Origin: Poecilobothrus nobilitatus
Taxonomy: Eukaryota; Arthropoda; Insecta; Diptera; Dolichopodidae
Assembly: GCA_947095535.1 (NCBI GenBank)
Contig: OX352774.1
Span: 209,486,965 to 209,550,964, forward strand
Length of the DNA stretch: 64,000 nucleotides
Direction: 5' to 3'
Shown here piece after piece: positions 56,401-59,893 of the stretch. A program made the position numbers and the translations under genes. The notes under the pieces were generated by a model that did no database searches, was not told the DNA's origin, and was given only the letters and a program-made list of their open reading frames with translations. Position 1 is the first letter of the stretch, and every line of letters begins with the position of its first letter.

Positions 56401-59400
56401 ATAATTTAATGTATCTATATGCCAATTCGATTTTTGACAAATGACAATCATTAAGTAAAAGAACAGGCAATCATATTATATCCTGTACCTTAAAATATTA
56501 TTTAAACAGGACATTGTCATACCTGTATTTAATTTGCCTGTAGTGTCATTTGATTGTATTCTTTGCAAGTTTCCAGTATTATCATTTGACTGTATTTCAT
56601 TTGATTGTATGTAAAACATATAATTAGGAGGGATTTTAGAGTTGGTTACAAAATTAGGATTTCAATAAGTTTAAAACTGGAAACCAGAGATTTGGGGATG
56701 GCAGCTCCCACTCTTCATATGCTTTGTTGTTAGAAATAAATTTGTAAAACATATAATTATGGGAGAGTTTAGAGTTGGTTACAAATGAAATCCAATCAAA
56801 TGAAATACAATCAAATGAAATCCAGTCAAATAAATTACATTCAAATGACATGCAGGCAAATGAAATACAGATTTGTGATAGTAACACGCTATTTAAACGC
56901 AGTACAATGTAAAATATTATTTGTAAAATTATGAAATAACTGAAAGTTTCAAATATTTAATATTTAATTTTTTATTTAATAACTATACCATATTTATGTT
57001 ATTTGGGGAGTAGTTTTTAACCTACTATCCTTTTGAACGAATCAGTGATCTTCCAAAATTATTATGATTCATTAGATTACATACCCTATTAATATTCAAA
57101 AATTCTATTAAGGTTTGATTAGATTTAAACTTTTGTGTTATTACTGACACACTGAAGGCAAAAAATGTTAAAAAATCTAATTGCAAATTTTGATTAATCT
57201 AAATGTAATTTTATTTTTTCATTTGTTAATATTTCATTAAGATTAAACGGTATGTGCTGAGGCCTTCGTGACCTAGTGGGTAAGAGCGTATAAAATAAGC
57301 TGTAAACATCGAGAGAGTGTGGGTTCGAATCCCATACAAGTTGTAAGAGTTATTCCCCCTTATGACATTTACAGCCACGCTTGAACAGGAAAAGCTGTGT
57401 AATTTCCTGTCCACATTTATGTGGCAGAGGCATTAAAAAAAAAAAAAAAATGGTATGTGATGTTACCATTTCCTAGTCATTATTACTTGTCTTACAGATA
57501 GTTTTCCTCGGTACTCACTCACCTTTGTGATTTTTTTATTTGATTATGTCCGAATAAAAAAATATTACACATACTTTAACTATGCAGTATTAAAAAATGG
57601 TGTTTCTTGCTTTTTAAATTATAATTTTTAGCTTTGAAACTGATGGGATTTATAATCTTTCAAAAATATGAAATAGCAAAAATTGTTTTCTATGCACAAA
57701 GTACCTAATCAAAAAATTTAACAATTTGTTTTTTTTTTGTTTCAGTTTTATCGAAAATCATATACCGCTTTATATACAATATACGATGTAGATAATGATC
57801 ATCATATGCCGGTCCGATTAAAAAATTCACCAAAAGTACAAAGATCAAGGTTACAATATACAACATGGTTAGGTAATTCAACTTCATTATTAATTATAGC
57901 AGATAATGATATTTATTTGAGACAATCGCCTTCCAATGAGGAAGATATTCGGATAACAGATACAGGATTAGAAAATATTTTTTATAATGGTATTACTGAT
58001 TGGTTATATCAAGGTAAGTTATAAAAAAAATTAATAAAATTTCTACAAAATTTAATTACATACAAAAAAATATTATATATTTCATTTCAAAAATTATAGA
58101 AGAAATATTTGAAAAATCTGATGCAATATGGCCATCACCGGATGGTACGCAATTTATGTATGCGTCATTTAATGATACAAATGTTGGTACAATGACATTT
58201 CCATGGATAGCATCCGGTGCTATTATTGCTGGTGGTGGTTTAAATTCTGGTAGTTCATTTCCAGAAACACGTAATGTACGTTATCCAACACCTGGTACAA
58301 CAAATCCTGAGGTAATATTATGGGTTGTTAATGTAACGAATGCACCGGAAATAATAAAAACAATTATAAAACCACCGATGGCATTAGATGGACAGTAAGT
58401 ACCAATATATTTATACAATGAAAAGAAGAAAATGAAATTTTAAAAATTAATTAAAAAATTTTTAATTTTAGTGAATTTTATATAACTTCAGCTGGTTGGG
58501 TAACGGATAACAGTAATCAACTATCTGTTGTATATTTAAGTAGATCACAAAATTTTAGTATAATTTCAACATGTTTTGCACCCGATTGGAATTGCATCGA
58601 GGTAATGTAAACTATTTTAAACTATCTATGTATATAATATTTCCTTATTTAATCATTTAATTAATTTGCTTATACCTTTTATACTAATTAATGTACTAAA
58701 TGGGTCAATACTATAAGAGTCTATGGTAAAAATAAAATTATCCTTAAAAAAATTAGAAGATAAAGAAAACGAATTAATTTTATTATTAATTACAAAATCT
58801 TGTTTAATAATAACAGATTTAATGAACCGATTACATATGTTTATTGTAATAAGAATTTTGAGAAATGATAAACAATTTTTTTTAATCCATTAACAAAAAA
58901 TTGATTTTTTCAAGATTTATTCTTTGGAAATTCAGAAAAGTAAAATATATTTAATTGTATTTAATTGTGTTTTTCATACACAAAATATTAATGTAGCTTA
59001 AATACTTCTTGCAATTACAAAAATATGGGTACAGCTTTCTTTCAAGACAACTTTTTACTTTTTCTATTGCAATCTAATCTGCAAAAAACACCAAGAAACC
59101 TTACCCCCTATTATTTCTAAAATTTATGGTGATTTCATTTCTCAAAAAAATGTTGAACTTCGTCTTCGTTCTTAAAAACTTCTGCCTCTAAATGTAAATT
59201 TTTTGCACTTATTTTCTCGACGATTCGCAATTTTTGTCCTCAACAATCAGGCAACATAAAAAAATAAAAAACACAAAAAAAATTACAAATGTCAATCACT
59301 AGATAATCATTGTTAGAAGAGTATTTTCAATCTGTTCTAATATTATATTTATTTTCTTCTAAAAATTCGAAATCTATAAAATTAAAATATAGAAAATATT

Positions 59401-59893
59401 CCTTGACAGCTGACATTTTGTTGTCTATATTTTAAAATAATTATCAACAAAAACAAAATCAAATGACAACGCAGTGTATTTTTTCTGTTCTTTTGTAAAA
59501 TAATTTTTGTGAATTTTTTTTTAAAAAACCAATTCACCGTCGATCGAAACCAATTCACCATCGATTTAACCATCTAAGTGAATTATGTAATATAAACAAA
59601 ATATTTTAAATCCAACTAAAATCTAATTAACACTTCAAATTTATTGCATAACACCTTTAAACTTTTTTAAAAATTTTTTAATTTATATTTTTATTTTTAT
59701 TTAGACGCATTCCGAACGAGCACCCGAAGATGAATGGTTAGAGATTGTACCACATCCAGTTTTTTCACCAGATGGTGATAGTTTTTTAACATTAGCTAGT
59801 ATACAAGAAACTGGTACAGAACATTTTACTCATATCAAACATGTTACAATAACACAACAGAGAATATCTGTGATTTCACATGGTCGATACGAG
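8250..59893 (+). CDS. Inactive dipeptidyl-peptidase-like protein (DPP6/DPP10 type), 5' part, six exons
   Basis: Six exons (8250-8461, 8556-8829, 57746-58013, 58100-58394, 58472-58601, 59705-59893) join with phases 2,0,1,2,0,0 into 456 residues without a stop. Residues 1-45 are a hydrophilic Gly-rich tail, 46-70 a single membrane segment (IVLSLLVIGVVIAGIVTAIY), as in type II S9B proteins. The remainder follows the DPP6/DPP10 N-terminal beta-propeller: SYDLKYVLF, SYTALYTIYD, LQYTTW, GITDWLYQEEIF, WPSPDG, EFYIT.AGWV, SQNFSI, FSPDG. Five N-glycosylation sequons (134, 206, 276, 329, 377) fit an extracellular domain. Family members modulate Kv4 potassium channels in animals, a role inferred here only by homology. 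The hydrolase domain, where loss of the catalytic Ser would separate DPP6/10 from active DPP4, is outside the window, so 'inactive' is inference. The gene symbol is left open. Confidence 0.88.
8556..8829 (+). CDS. DPP-like exon 2: start of the beta-propeller
   Basis: Residues 71-162. Begins YVDELLYWSGRR after the T-tract acceptor and contains YIFQSDDGGLAVLDT, NHT (a sequon), and SYDLKYVLFKHNVKK. The last part aligns with the SPDLKYVLLAYDVKQ block of vertebrate DPP10. The donor is GTAAGT at 8830, in phase 0. It precedes the very long intron. Confidence 0.88.
8830..10167. other. A+T-rich intron sequence, no element seen
   Basis: Homopolymer runs and TA repeats (8895-8920, 9676-9692) only. No inverted ends, exon-like frame or known RNA is visible. 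Confidence 0.5.
10177..11001. mobile_element. Foldback-like element with minisatellite core (FB-2)
   Basis: Imperfect long inverted ends, about 10178-10262 and 10905-11001, both built of a short repeated motif (CTCGTTTT with CAAAATCTCG between, and its complement CGAGATTTTG). The outer parts match as ATGCTCGTAT(A/C)TCAAAA. The flanks TTTATTGAA (10168-10176) and TTTTTTGAA (11002-11010) are a 9-bp near-duplication with one mismatch, a size typical of Mutator-like elements. Between the arms sits a tandem array of about six core units (10336-10835). There is no transposase frame, so it is non-autonomous. Confidence 0.7.
10336..10835 (+). repeat. Minisatellite core array of FB-2
   Basis: About six diverged units spaced roughly 86-90 bp apart, starting near 10345, 10436, 10524, 10610, 10696 and 10800. 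Each starts with a variant of TTAGGAGGGATTTTAGAGTT, then TTCAAAATC.GGG, CTTTTTCCAGAATATTTATA and a TATGTGAGATTNTGAATT end. At 10735-10790 a second module shared with other elements appears (TTCAATAATTTGTTCAGCGG type followed by a gap-rich stretch). Confidence 0.75.
11011..12600. other. A+T-rich intron sequence, no gene seen
   Basis: Two loosely similar copies of a GATATCGACTTGAAAACTTG-like phrase occur at about 11228 and 11300 (KATATCKACTTGAAAA), a weak direct repeat of about 75 bp spacing. A GCGCCATCTA string at about 12051 recalls the 3' end of the dispersed repeat at 12601-12803. Otherwise only homopolymers and short A+T-driven frames. Confidence 0.45.
12601..12803 (+). repeat. Dispersed repeat R-A, copy 1
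   Basis: Shares a long stretch with 35762-35952 in reverse orientation: ATAAAAAGCATAGGGCAT, CACTAAG(C/T)CATTTATTATT, TTTCAGTTTCTG, ACTATAAGCCGTTGATTACT, then GCCATCTATTAT near the end. A third partial copy is at 53604-53716. It has no open frame, no clear terminal inverted repeat, and no pol III boxes that I could convince myself of, so its class is unknown; a MITE or LINE tail is possible. Confidence 0.65.
13239..13380. repeat. Imperfect inverted repeat (hairpin)
   Basis: The left arm has AAACAAAATGAGAACTATAA and GTATTGAA (13269-13297) with TA runs on its outer side. The right arm has TTCAATACTTATAGTTCACA and TTTTGTTT (13339-13366). Both outer edges include a CTATG or CATAG string next to A/T runs, and the loop is about 40 bp of TA-rich sequence. 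It may be a short MITE or a slipped palindrome. No target duplication is identified. Confidence 0.55.
13381..17159. other. A+T-rich intron sequence, no gene seen
   Basis: Contains long poly-T and poly-A runs (14821-14848, 15370-15392, 15555-15575) and a less A+T-rich patch at 14150-14350 with CATGGCCTTTTGTTAAGTG and AGTCACGACATGTCAC. That patch keeps a 74-codon frame open but shows no known motif or splice signals. Nothing else can be assigned. Confidence 0.45.
17160..17620 (+). mobile_element. Decayed LINE reverse-transcriptase fragment (R1/Jockey-like)
   Basis: Read across three frames the translation follows the RT palm of R1/LOA/Jockey-type LINEs: EKSLLFQEFTTVTFL, a DIEGxFNNV-like block read as LRGFFNNVKP, SHKVITETITSLDID, LLTSRIFNAKMGES, IPQGHILSPFL (family consensus PQGG.LSPLLW), WNLVVNKLLGIFDG and IVVSGNHINQILTNISKW. 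The YADD box between the last two blocks is destroyed. At least two frameshifts and an in-frame stop (TAG before the FFNNV block) show it is dead. It is less A+T-rich than its surroundings. Only the middle of ORF2 survives; there is no 3' tail. Confidence 0.8.
17621..20210. other. A+T-rich intron sequence, no element seen
   Basis: TA/CATA microsatellites near 18810-18840 and 19610-19640, and poly-T runs. No exon, RNA gene or inverted-ended element is supported. Confidence 0.5.
20221..20405 (-). mobile_element. tRNA-derived SINE, copy 1
   Basis: Minus strand: A box region GGGCTTTGCTGAGTAAGAGC, then GTATAAAATACGCTGTAAAC, B box GGGTTCGAATCCC, then the family body with CGTAAGAGTT, CTTACGACATTTACAGCC and CCTGTTCACATTTATGT. 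Flanked by CCGAATACAT (20211-20220) and CCGAATATAT (20406-20415), a target duplication with one mismatch. Presumably transcribed by pol III and moved by a LINE; it has no protein. Confidence 0.9.
20416..21438. other. A+T-rich intron sequence, no element seen
   Basis: Poly-T tracts (20595-20660) dominate. No gene, RNA or transposon is recognised. Confidence 0.5.
21446..22106. mobile_element. Foldback-like element (FB-3), diverged
   Basis: The left side (21446-21600) contains repeated TTTAAAGATCG and AAAAGGTCG words. The right side (21975-22106) has degenerate complementary words (CCTTTTAAAAAGTGAC, CGAAAAACTAG). The outer ends GGAAGCGTAACGAAA and, in reverse, GGGTCTCCTATACGAAA resemble each other and end in GG, like the other members. 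The middle carries core words: GGTTACAAAATGAGCATAAT, ACGCTTTTTCCAGAAT, GTTGGTTACAAAATTAGGAT. A central palindrome of 35 bp lies at 21869-21903. The flanks share ATTATAT only, so the borders are approximate. Confidence 0.5.
22751..23697. mobile_element. Foldback-like element with perfect 9-bp target duplication (FB-4)
   Basis: Ends GGTGCAGTGACA and TGTCACTGCACC are exact complements, directly flanked on both sides by GTTATGAAC (22742-22750 and 23698-23706). A 9-bp duplication and ends starting with GG suit Mutator-like (MULE) elements; hAT elements would give 8 bp. Inside the ends lie several GGAATTAAAGCCC-type subrepeats (22770-22890 and, inverted, 23520-23690). The centre holds minisatellite core units at 22925-23115, then an approximately 100-bp near-perfect inverted pair (23116-23217 and 23279-23379). 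Between the core and the right arm are CAGTCAAATGAAATACAG words also found in the element at 56504-56909. No transposase. Confidence 0.85.
23116..23379. repeat. Internal palindrome of FB-4
   Basis: The left arm 23116-23217 and right arm 23279-23379 are reverse complements with only a few mismatches. Each contains one full core unit (CAGGGATTTTGGGAGGGATT, then AATCAGGATTATA, and CATATGCATAT). The 60-bp spacer carries a further inverted half-unit. It would fold into a long hairpin. Confidence 0.85.
23707..26334. other. A+T-rich intron sequence, no gene seen
   Basis: A stretch at 25335-25620 is less A+T-rich and ends in GAGTTATCGTGCGGTCGGCC followed by GGACAG. Such 'GAGTTATCGTG...GGACAGA' phrases recur in insect repeats, but no second copy here confirms it. 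The 62-codon frame in it has no recognisable motif. Nothing else is assignable. Confidence 0.4.
26335..26410 (-). mobile_element. Possible worn tRNA-like SINE head
   Basis: The minus strand carries GTGGGTTAAAATCCCACACA, an almost perfect T-arm and B box (GGGTTAAAATCCC, with stem GTGGG/CCCAC), preceded by GGTCGTATAACCTATTGGTT, a weak A-box match. The surrounding body does not match the main SINE family well, so this is an old copy or a chance T-arm. Confidence 0.3.
26411..27785. other. A+T-rich intron sequence, no element seen
   Basis: TA microsatellite at about 26647-26682 and poly-T at 26930. A region of more even composition at 27240-27600 shows no coding frame or repeat structure. Confidence 0.5.
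27797..27983 (+). mobile_element. tRNA-derived SINE, copy 2
   Basis: Starts GGGCCTCGGTGCCTTAGTGG (A box region), continues AAGAGCATATAAAATACGCTG, B box GGGTTCAAATCCC, body CGTCGTAAGAGTTATTCCCC, CTTACGACATTTGCAGCC, TTTCCTGTCCACATTTATG, and ends in A-rich GCATTAAAAC. Flanked by a perfect 11-bp target duplication AAAATAATACT (27786-27796 and 27984-27994). This is a good reference copy of the family. Confidence 0.94.
27995..28785. other. A+T-rich intron sequence, no element seen
   Basis: Long poly-T at 28149-28180 and A/T runs. Nothing else recognised. Confidence 0.5.
28786..29160. mobile_element. Degenerate foldback-like remnant (FB-5)
   Basis: AAAAAAAATGTTGAATGAAA and ATTGTCGAAAAAAAAG at 28788-28822 match the subrepeats of the ends at 42428-43503. 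Core words follow: GATTTTTGAGTTGGT and AAAATTAGGATTTCAATAAT (28870-28900), then the second shared module with GGCTGGTAGTTACTACT and TTGTTGTTAATATATG (28925-28975), and a second core phrase at 29020-29060 ending in TTTTTTTAGCGGGAGC. The right end is not recognisable. An old copy. Confidence 0.45.
29161..32310. other. Intron sequence with one unassigned less A+T-rich patch
   Basis: Around 29640-29990 composition is more even, and the minus strand holds a 65-codon frame (29823-29626) with KSPVTLTILQRFSHKSLVNH and TNMGQPCLVTGQVCKR. I do not recognise a family, and there are no convincing splice sites; it may be a worn transposon. The rest is A+T-rich with poly-T runs (30420-30440, 31690-31712) and has no supported feature. 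Confidence 0.4.
32323..32398 (+). pseudogene. U6 snRNA retropseudogene, 3'-truncated
   Basis: Begins exactly at the U6 5' end, GTTCTTGCTTCGGCAGAAC, and follows U6 through TATACTAAAATTGGAACGAT, AAGATTAGC and CCTGTGCAAGG, i.e. roughly the first 70 of about 107 nt. The ACAGAGA box that pairs with the 5' splice site is changed to AAAGAAA, and several other bases differ, so it is non-functional. It is flanked by a perfect 12-bp direct repeat AATAAATAATCG (32311-32322 and 32399-32410), the mark of LINE-mediated insertion. There is no pol III terminator and no poly-A. Confidence 0.9.
32411..34944. other. A+T-rich intron sequence, no element seen
   Basis: Poly-A/poly-T runs and short A+T-driven frames only. 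No supported exon, RNA or transposon. Confidence 0.5.
34965..35727. mobile_element. Long hairpin (foldback) element with subrepeat arms (FB-6)
   Basis: Left arm about 34965-35246 and right arm about 35467-35727 are extended reverse complements. The outer two thirds of each arm are tandem 18-24-bp units of the type TTTAGTAAAAATCTGAATT and its complement AATTCAGATTTTTACTAAA, with GGAATTCC-containing variants. The inner third is unique but still complementary: CTATTGATAAACATG and GTCGACTTATCT pair across the loop. The loop (35247-35466) is 220 bp with no frame. It does not share the minisatellite core of the other foldback elements. No target duplication could be fixed. Confidence 0.8.
35762..35952 (-). 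repeat. Dispersed repeat R-A, copy 2
   Basis: On the minus strand it parallels 12601-12803 over its whole length: TTTTCCACTGCTATAAAAAG, CATAGGGCATTCACTAAGTC, ACTATAAGCCGTTGATTACT, and GTGCGCCATCTATTATG near the end. Divergence is moderate. It sits just outside the hairpin element at 34965-35727, probably by chance. Confidence 0.65.
35953..38974. other. A+T-rich intron sequence, no supported feature
   Basis: Homopolymer-rich, with a TA microsatellite at 38668-38692. A 43-nt exon-like island at 37385-37427 (between TTTAG and GTAAGG) is treated under rejected items. No other candidate. Confidence 0.45.
38989..39164 (+). mobile_element. tRNA-derived SINE, copy 3
   Basis: GGGGCCTCGGTAGCCTAGTG (A box region), GAGCGTATAAAATACGCTG, B box GAGTTCGAATCCC, then the shared body, ending AGAGAAATGCATT plus A-tail. 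A perfect 14-bp target duplication AAAAATAGTTTTAT flanks it (38975-38988 and 39165-39178). The 3' body lacks the TTTCCTGTCCACATT segment present in copy 2 (a deletion of about 15 bp). Confidence 0.94.
39179..40134. other. Intron sequence, possible old repeat
   Basis: A stretch at 39470-39770 is more even in composition and ends in CAGGCAAACGAACGGAAAGA, a phrase like the GACAGACAGACGGACAGA tails of common insect repeats. No frame or inverted ends are present. Assignment is a guess. Confidence 0.35.
40135..40776 (-). mobile_element. Decayed LINE fragment, 3' part of reverse transcriptase ORF
   Basis: Minus-strand translation in shifting frames follows the C-terminal part of insect endonuclease-reverse-transcriptase LINEs. 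From 40776 downward: VIYLGSIISRDGGTTRDIEH then RISKTKGS (thumb region), RIFNSCVKSVILYGSETxLV, then KKWRWIGHILRRP, then RLRANWKRSVQKDIENSGKS and WAEVKRLEHDRKN, a stop where the family has Trp, RGFMKAQCSL. Several frameshifts and stops make it non-functional. A 22-bp phrase TGTCTAAAGTTTGACTTGA is tandemly repeated three times inside (40288-40352), a local expansion. Closest by phrase to RTE/CR1-like elements often annotated 'craniofacial development protein 2-like'; the clade is uncertain. Confidence 0.82.
40777..42427. other. A+T-rich intron sequence
   Basis: Holds the ATGTT pentanucleotide repeat at 41742-41775 and otherwise A+T-driven short frames only. Confidence 0.5.
41742..41775. repeat. 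(ATGTT)n microsatellite
   Basis: Nearly seven perfect tandem ATGTT units. A simple repeat with no sign of a telomeric origin (insect telomeres use TTAGG). Confidence 0.9.
42428..43503. mobile_element. Foldback-like element with minisatellite core (FB-7)
   Basis: Ends built of AAAATGTTGAAAAAAA-type units: left 42428-42560, right (inverted, TTTTTTTCAACATTTT) 43335-43503. Outer tips are GGGAGCCAGTCGTTTTGTC and, inverted, GGGTCAATTTGTTG. Next to the left end is the second shared module (TTTAGCGGGATTTTGGAGCG, ACAACTCCCACTG, 42645-42710), then six to seven core units (42716-43300). No target duplication was found at these borders. It is the largest member here, about 1.08 kb, without coding capacity. 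Confidence 0.72.
42716..43300 (+). repeat. Minisatellite core array of FB-7
   Basis: Units near 42725, 42836, 42916, 43009, 43100 and 43190, about 86-95 bp apart. The best preserved reads TTAGGAGGGATTTTAAAGTT, then AAAGCAGGGTTAGACGCCTT, and TATATATGTGTATGTGAGATTC between units. Same unit as in FB-2 and FB-4. Confidence 0.75.
43504..45673. other. A+T-rich intron sequence
   Basis: Contains the 48-bp palindrome at 43888-43935 and a short GA repeat at about 45157-45169. No gene or complete element. Confidence 0.5.
43888..43935. repeat. 48-bp near-perfect palindrome
   Basis: Centred on ATGATTAATTAATCAT, with arms TTAAAATCATTTAATT and AATTAAATAATTTTAA. One base pair mismatches. A+T-only palindromes arise easily in such DNA; function is unlikely. 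Confidence 0.8.
45686..45856 (+). mobile_element. tRNA-derived SINE, copy 4, anticodon region deleted
   Basis: GAGGCCTCGATGGCCTAGTG (A box region) runs via AAGAGCACCGAGGGAG directly into the B box GGGTTCGAATCCC. Twenty bases (ATATAAAATACGCTGTAAAC-equivalent) present in all other copies are missing between the boxes. The body and A-tail are intact. Perfect 12-bp target duplication ATTATAAATTTA (45674-45685, 45857-45868). Since it inserted cleanly, either the source lacked the segment or it was lost afterwards. Confidence 0.94.
45869..46498. other. A+T-rich intron sequence, no element seen
   Basis: No coding frame, RNA gene or inverted-ended element recognised. Confidence 0.5.
46502..46628. 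mobile_element. Harbinger-like MITE (127 bp)
   Basis: Terminal inverted repeats start GGGCCGAATGCATAAAACT on the left and end in the exact complement on the right (CTGAGTTTTATGCATTCGGC then CC, one mismatch region inside). Complementarity continues inward (CTTTTTCAAAC against GTTTGAAAAA). The flanks are ATT on both sides (46499-46501, 46629-46631). Three-bp duplications and GGGCC tips fit PIF/Harbinger elements. Almost the whole element is one hairpin. Confidence 0.8.
46632..50525. other. A+T-rich intron sequence with one unassigned frame
   Basis: TA microsatellites at 47538-47564 and 50432-50462, and many homopolymers. At 50153-50365 a 71-codon frame (NEFPIQANWLKSHFIDRILM, NWEERLQSLYFKF) has more even base composition than its surroundings but no known motif and no good splice signals. 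It could be a transposon scrap. Nothing else is supported. Confidence 0.4.
50526..50682 (+). repeat. 25-bp minisatellite, about six units
   Basis: Tandem units of TACTTATCGTGGTATTTACT plus AGTAA, nearly identical, the last one degenerate (TACTTACGTTGGTATAG). High identity suggests recent expansion and probably length variation among individuals. No relation to the foldback core. Confidence 0.92.
50683..53603. other. A+T-rich intron sequence, two small hints only
   Basis: The phrase CCTGTTGA(A/G)TTTTTATTC followed by TATT(A/T)AAACATG occurs at about 52066 and again at about 53363, suggesting an unrecognised dispersed repeat. On the minus strand at about 53138-53160, GGTCTCGAGTTCAAACCTCG looks like a tRNA T-arm without an A box upstream. 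Neither supports a named feature. Confidence 0.4.
53604..53716 (+). repeat. Dispersed repeat R-A, partial copy 3
   Basis: CTAAGCCGTTGATTTCTTAT, ATTATAAAACACAAACATG, TTTGTGCGCCATCTATTATC and TACAAGAATTATT line up with the 3' half of copies 1 and 2. The 5' half is absent, as expected of a 5'-truncated retroelement or of decay. Confidence 0.6.
53740..53797 (-). mobile_element. Possible tRNA-like head
   Basis: The minus strand reads AAATGGCGTAGTGGTAAAGA, a good A box (TGGCnnAGTGG), then a degenerate B-box-like AGATTTCAAGGTTC after about 30 bases. It follows the partial R-A copy by some 25 bp. It may be an old SINE head or a tRNA pseudogene; the acceptor stem is not visible. Confidence 0.3.
53798..56490. 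other. A+T-rich intron sequence, no element seen
   Basis: Homopolymers dominate. A more mixed patch at 55425-55530 (GGTGGCGTTTGATTAATTAA, CGCGGATTGATCTCGTCGGT) has no frame or repeat that I recognise. Confidence 0.45.
56504..56909. mobile_element. Foldback-like element (FB-8)
   Basis: Left end 56504-56620 is made of words such as GTATTTAATTTGCCTG, TGTCATTTGATTGTA and TATTTCATTTGATTG. The right end (56775-56909) has the complements CAATCAAATGAAATACAATC, GTCAAATAAATTACATTCAA and CAGGCAAATGAAATACAG. Between them lie one core unit start (TTAGGAGGGATTTTAGAGTT at 56622), the second shared module (GGGGATGGCAGCTCCCACTC, TTGTTGTTAG) and another half unit. Direct TAAAATATTATTT at 56491-56503 and 56910-56922 may be a target duplication, but 13 bp is longer than the 9 bp seen for FB-4, so borders are tentative. 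Confidence 0.6.
56923..57248. other. A+T-rich intron sequence, no element seen
   Basis: Nothing beyond A+T-rich sequence between the foldback element and the next SINE. Confidence 0.5.
57257..57451 (+). mobile_element. tRNA-derived SINE, copy 5
   Basis: GAGGCCTTCGTGACCTAGTG (A box region), GTATAAAATAAGCTGTAAAC, B box GGGTTCGAATCCC, full body and a 17-base A-tail. Flanked by GGTATGTG (57249-57256 and 57452-57459), extendable leftwards by AAA. It lies only about 300 bp upstream of exon 3, in the same orientation as the gene. Confidence 0.92.
57746..58013 (+). CDS. DPP-like exon 3
   Basis: Residues 163-252 (first base). Opens FYRKSYTALYTIYDVDNDHH after TTTCAG, includes LQYTTWLGNSTSLL and DNDIYLRQ, and ends GLENIFYNGITDWLYQ. 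The last block corresponds to the NGIADWLYEEE motif of vertebrate DPP10 and to the region of the DPP4 double-Glu site, completed across the junction as QEE. Donor GTAAGT at 58014, phase 1. Confidence 0.9.
58100..58394 (+). CDS. DPP-like exon 4
   Basis: Residues 252-350. EEIFEKSDAIWPSPDGTQFM carries the WSPDG-type propeller signature (Ser-Pro-Asp-Gly kept). Then FNDTNVGTMTFPW and a Gly/Ser-rich loop (about residues 288-308) longer than in vertebrate DPP6/10, then RYPTPGTTNPEVILWVVNVT. Intron upstream is 86 bp. Donor GTAAGT at 58395, phase 2; reading through would meet TAA at once. Confidence 0.9.
58472..58601 (+). CDS. DPP-like exon 5
   Basis: Residues 350-393: HEFYITSAGWVTDNSNQLSV and VYLSRSQNFSIISTCF, matching REYYITMVKWV and LNRAQNISILTVC of vertebrate DPP10. 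The 77-bp intron before it ends TTTTAG. Donor GTAATG at 58602, phase 0. Confidence 0.9.
58602..59704 (+). other. Intron 5 of the DPP-like gene
   Basis: 1.1 kb from GTAATG to a T-rich tract ending TTTAG. No element recognised. A phrase AAAACACCAAGAAACCTTAC at about 59087 resembles AAAGACACCAAGAAATCTAA at about 62666 and may be a short dispersed repeat. Confidence 0.6.
59705..59893 (+). CDS. DPP-like exon 6
   Basis: Residues 394-456: THSERAPEDEWLEIVPHPVF, SPDGDSFLTL (second SPDG blade signature), GTEHFTHIKHVTITQQ and RISVISHGRYE. It aligns with QNEEPVFSRDGSKFF through HLTSGNWEV of vertebrate DPP10. Ends at GAG with donor GTAAAT at 59894, phase 0. The rest of the protein (about 340 residues in relatives) must come from exons after this point. 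Confidence 0.9.

Larger units (their letters stand above)
8830..57745 (+). other. Giant intron of the DPP-like gene (about 48.9 kb)
   Basis: Bounded by GTAAGT at 8830 and a T-run plus TTTCAG at 57745, both in phase 0, so the frame VKK to FYRKSYTALYTIYD is continuous. That matches the family's order with no missing block, so no obligatory exon is expected inside. It holds almost all mobile elements of the window. An alternative promoter or cassette exon inside is possible but I could not support one. The other introns measured here are 77 bp to 1.1 kb. Confidence 0.85.

Noticed and set aside
56654..56887. 77-codon minus-strand frame with FDWISFDCISFDWISF-like pattern
   Set aside because: Produced by the CAAATGAAATACA-type subrepeats of the right arm of FB-8.
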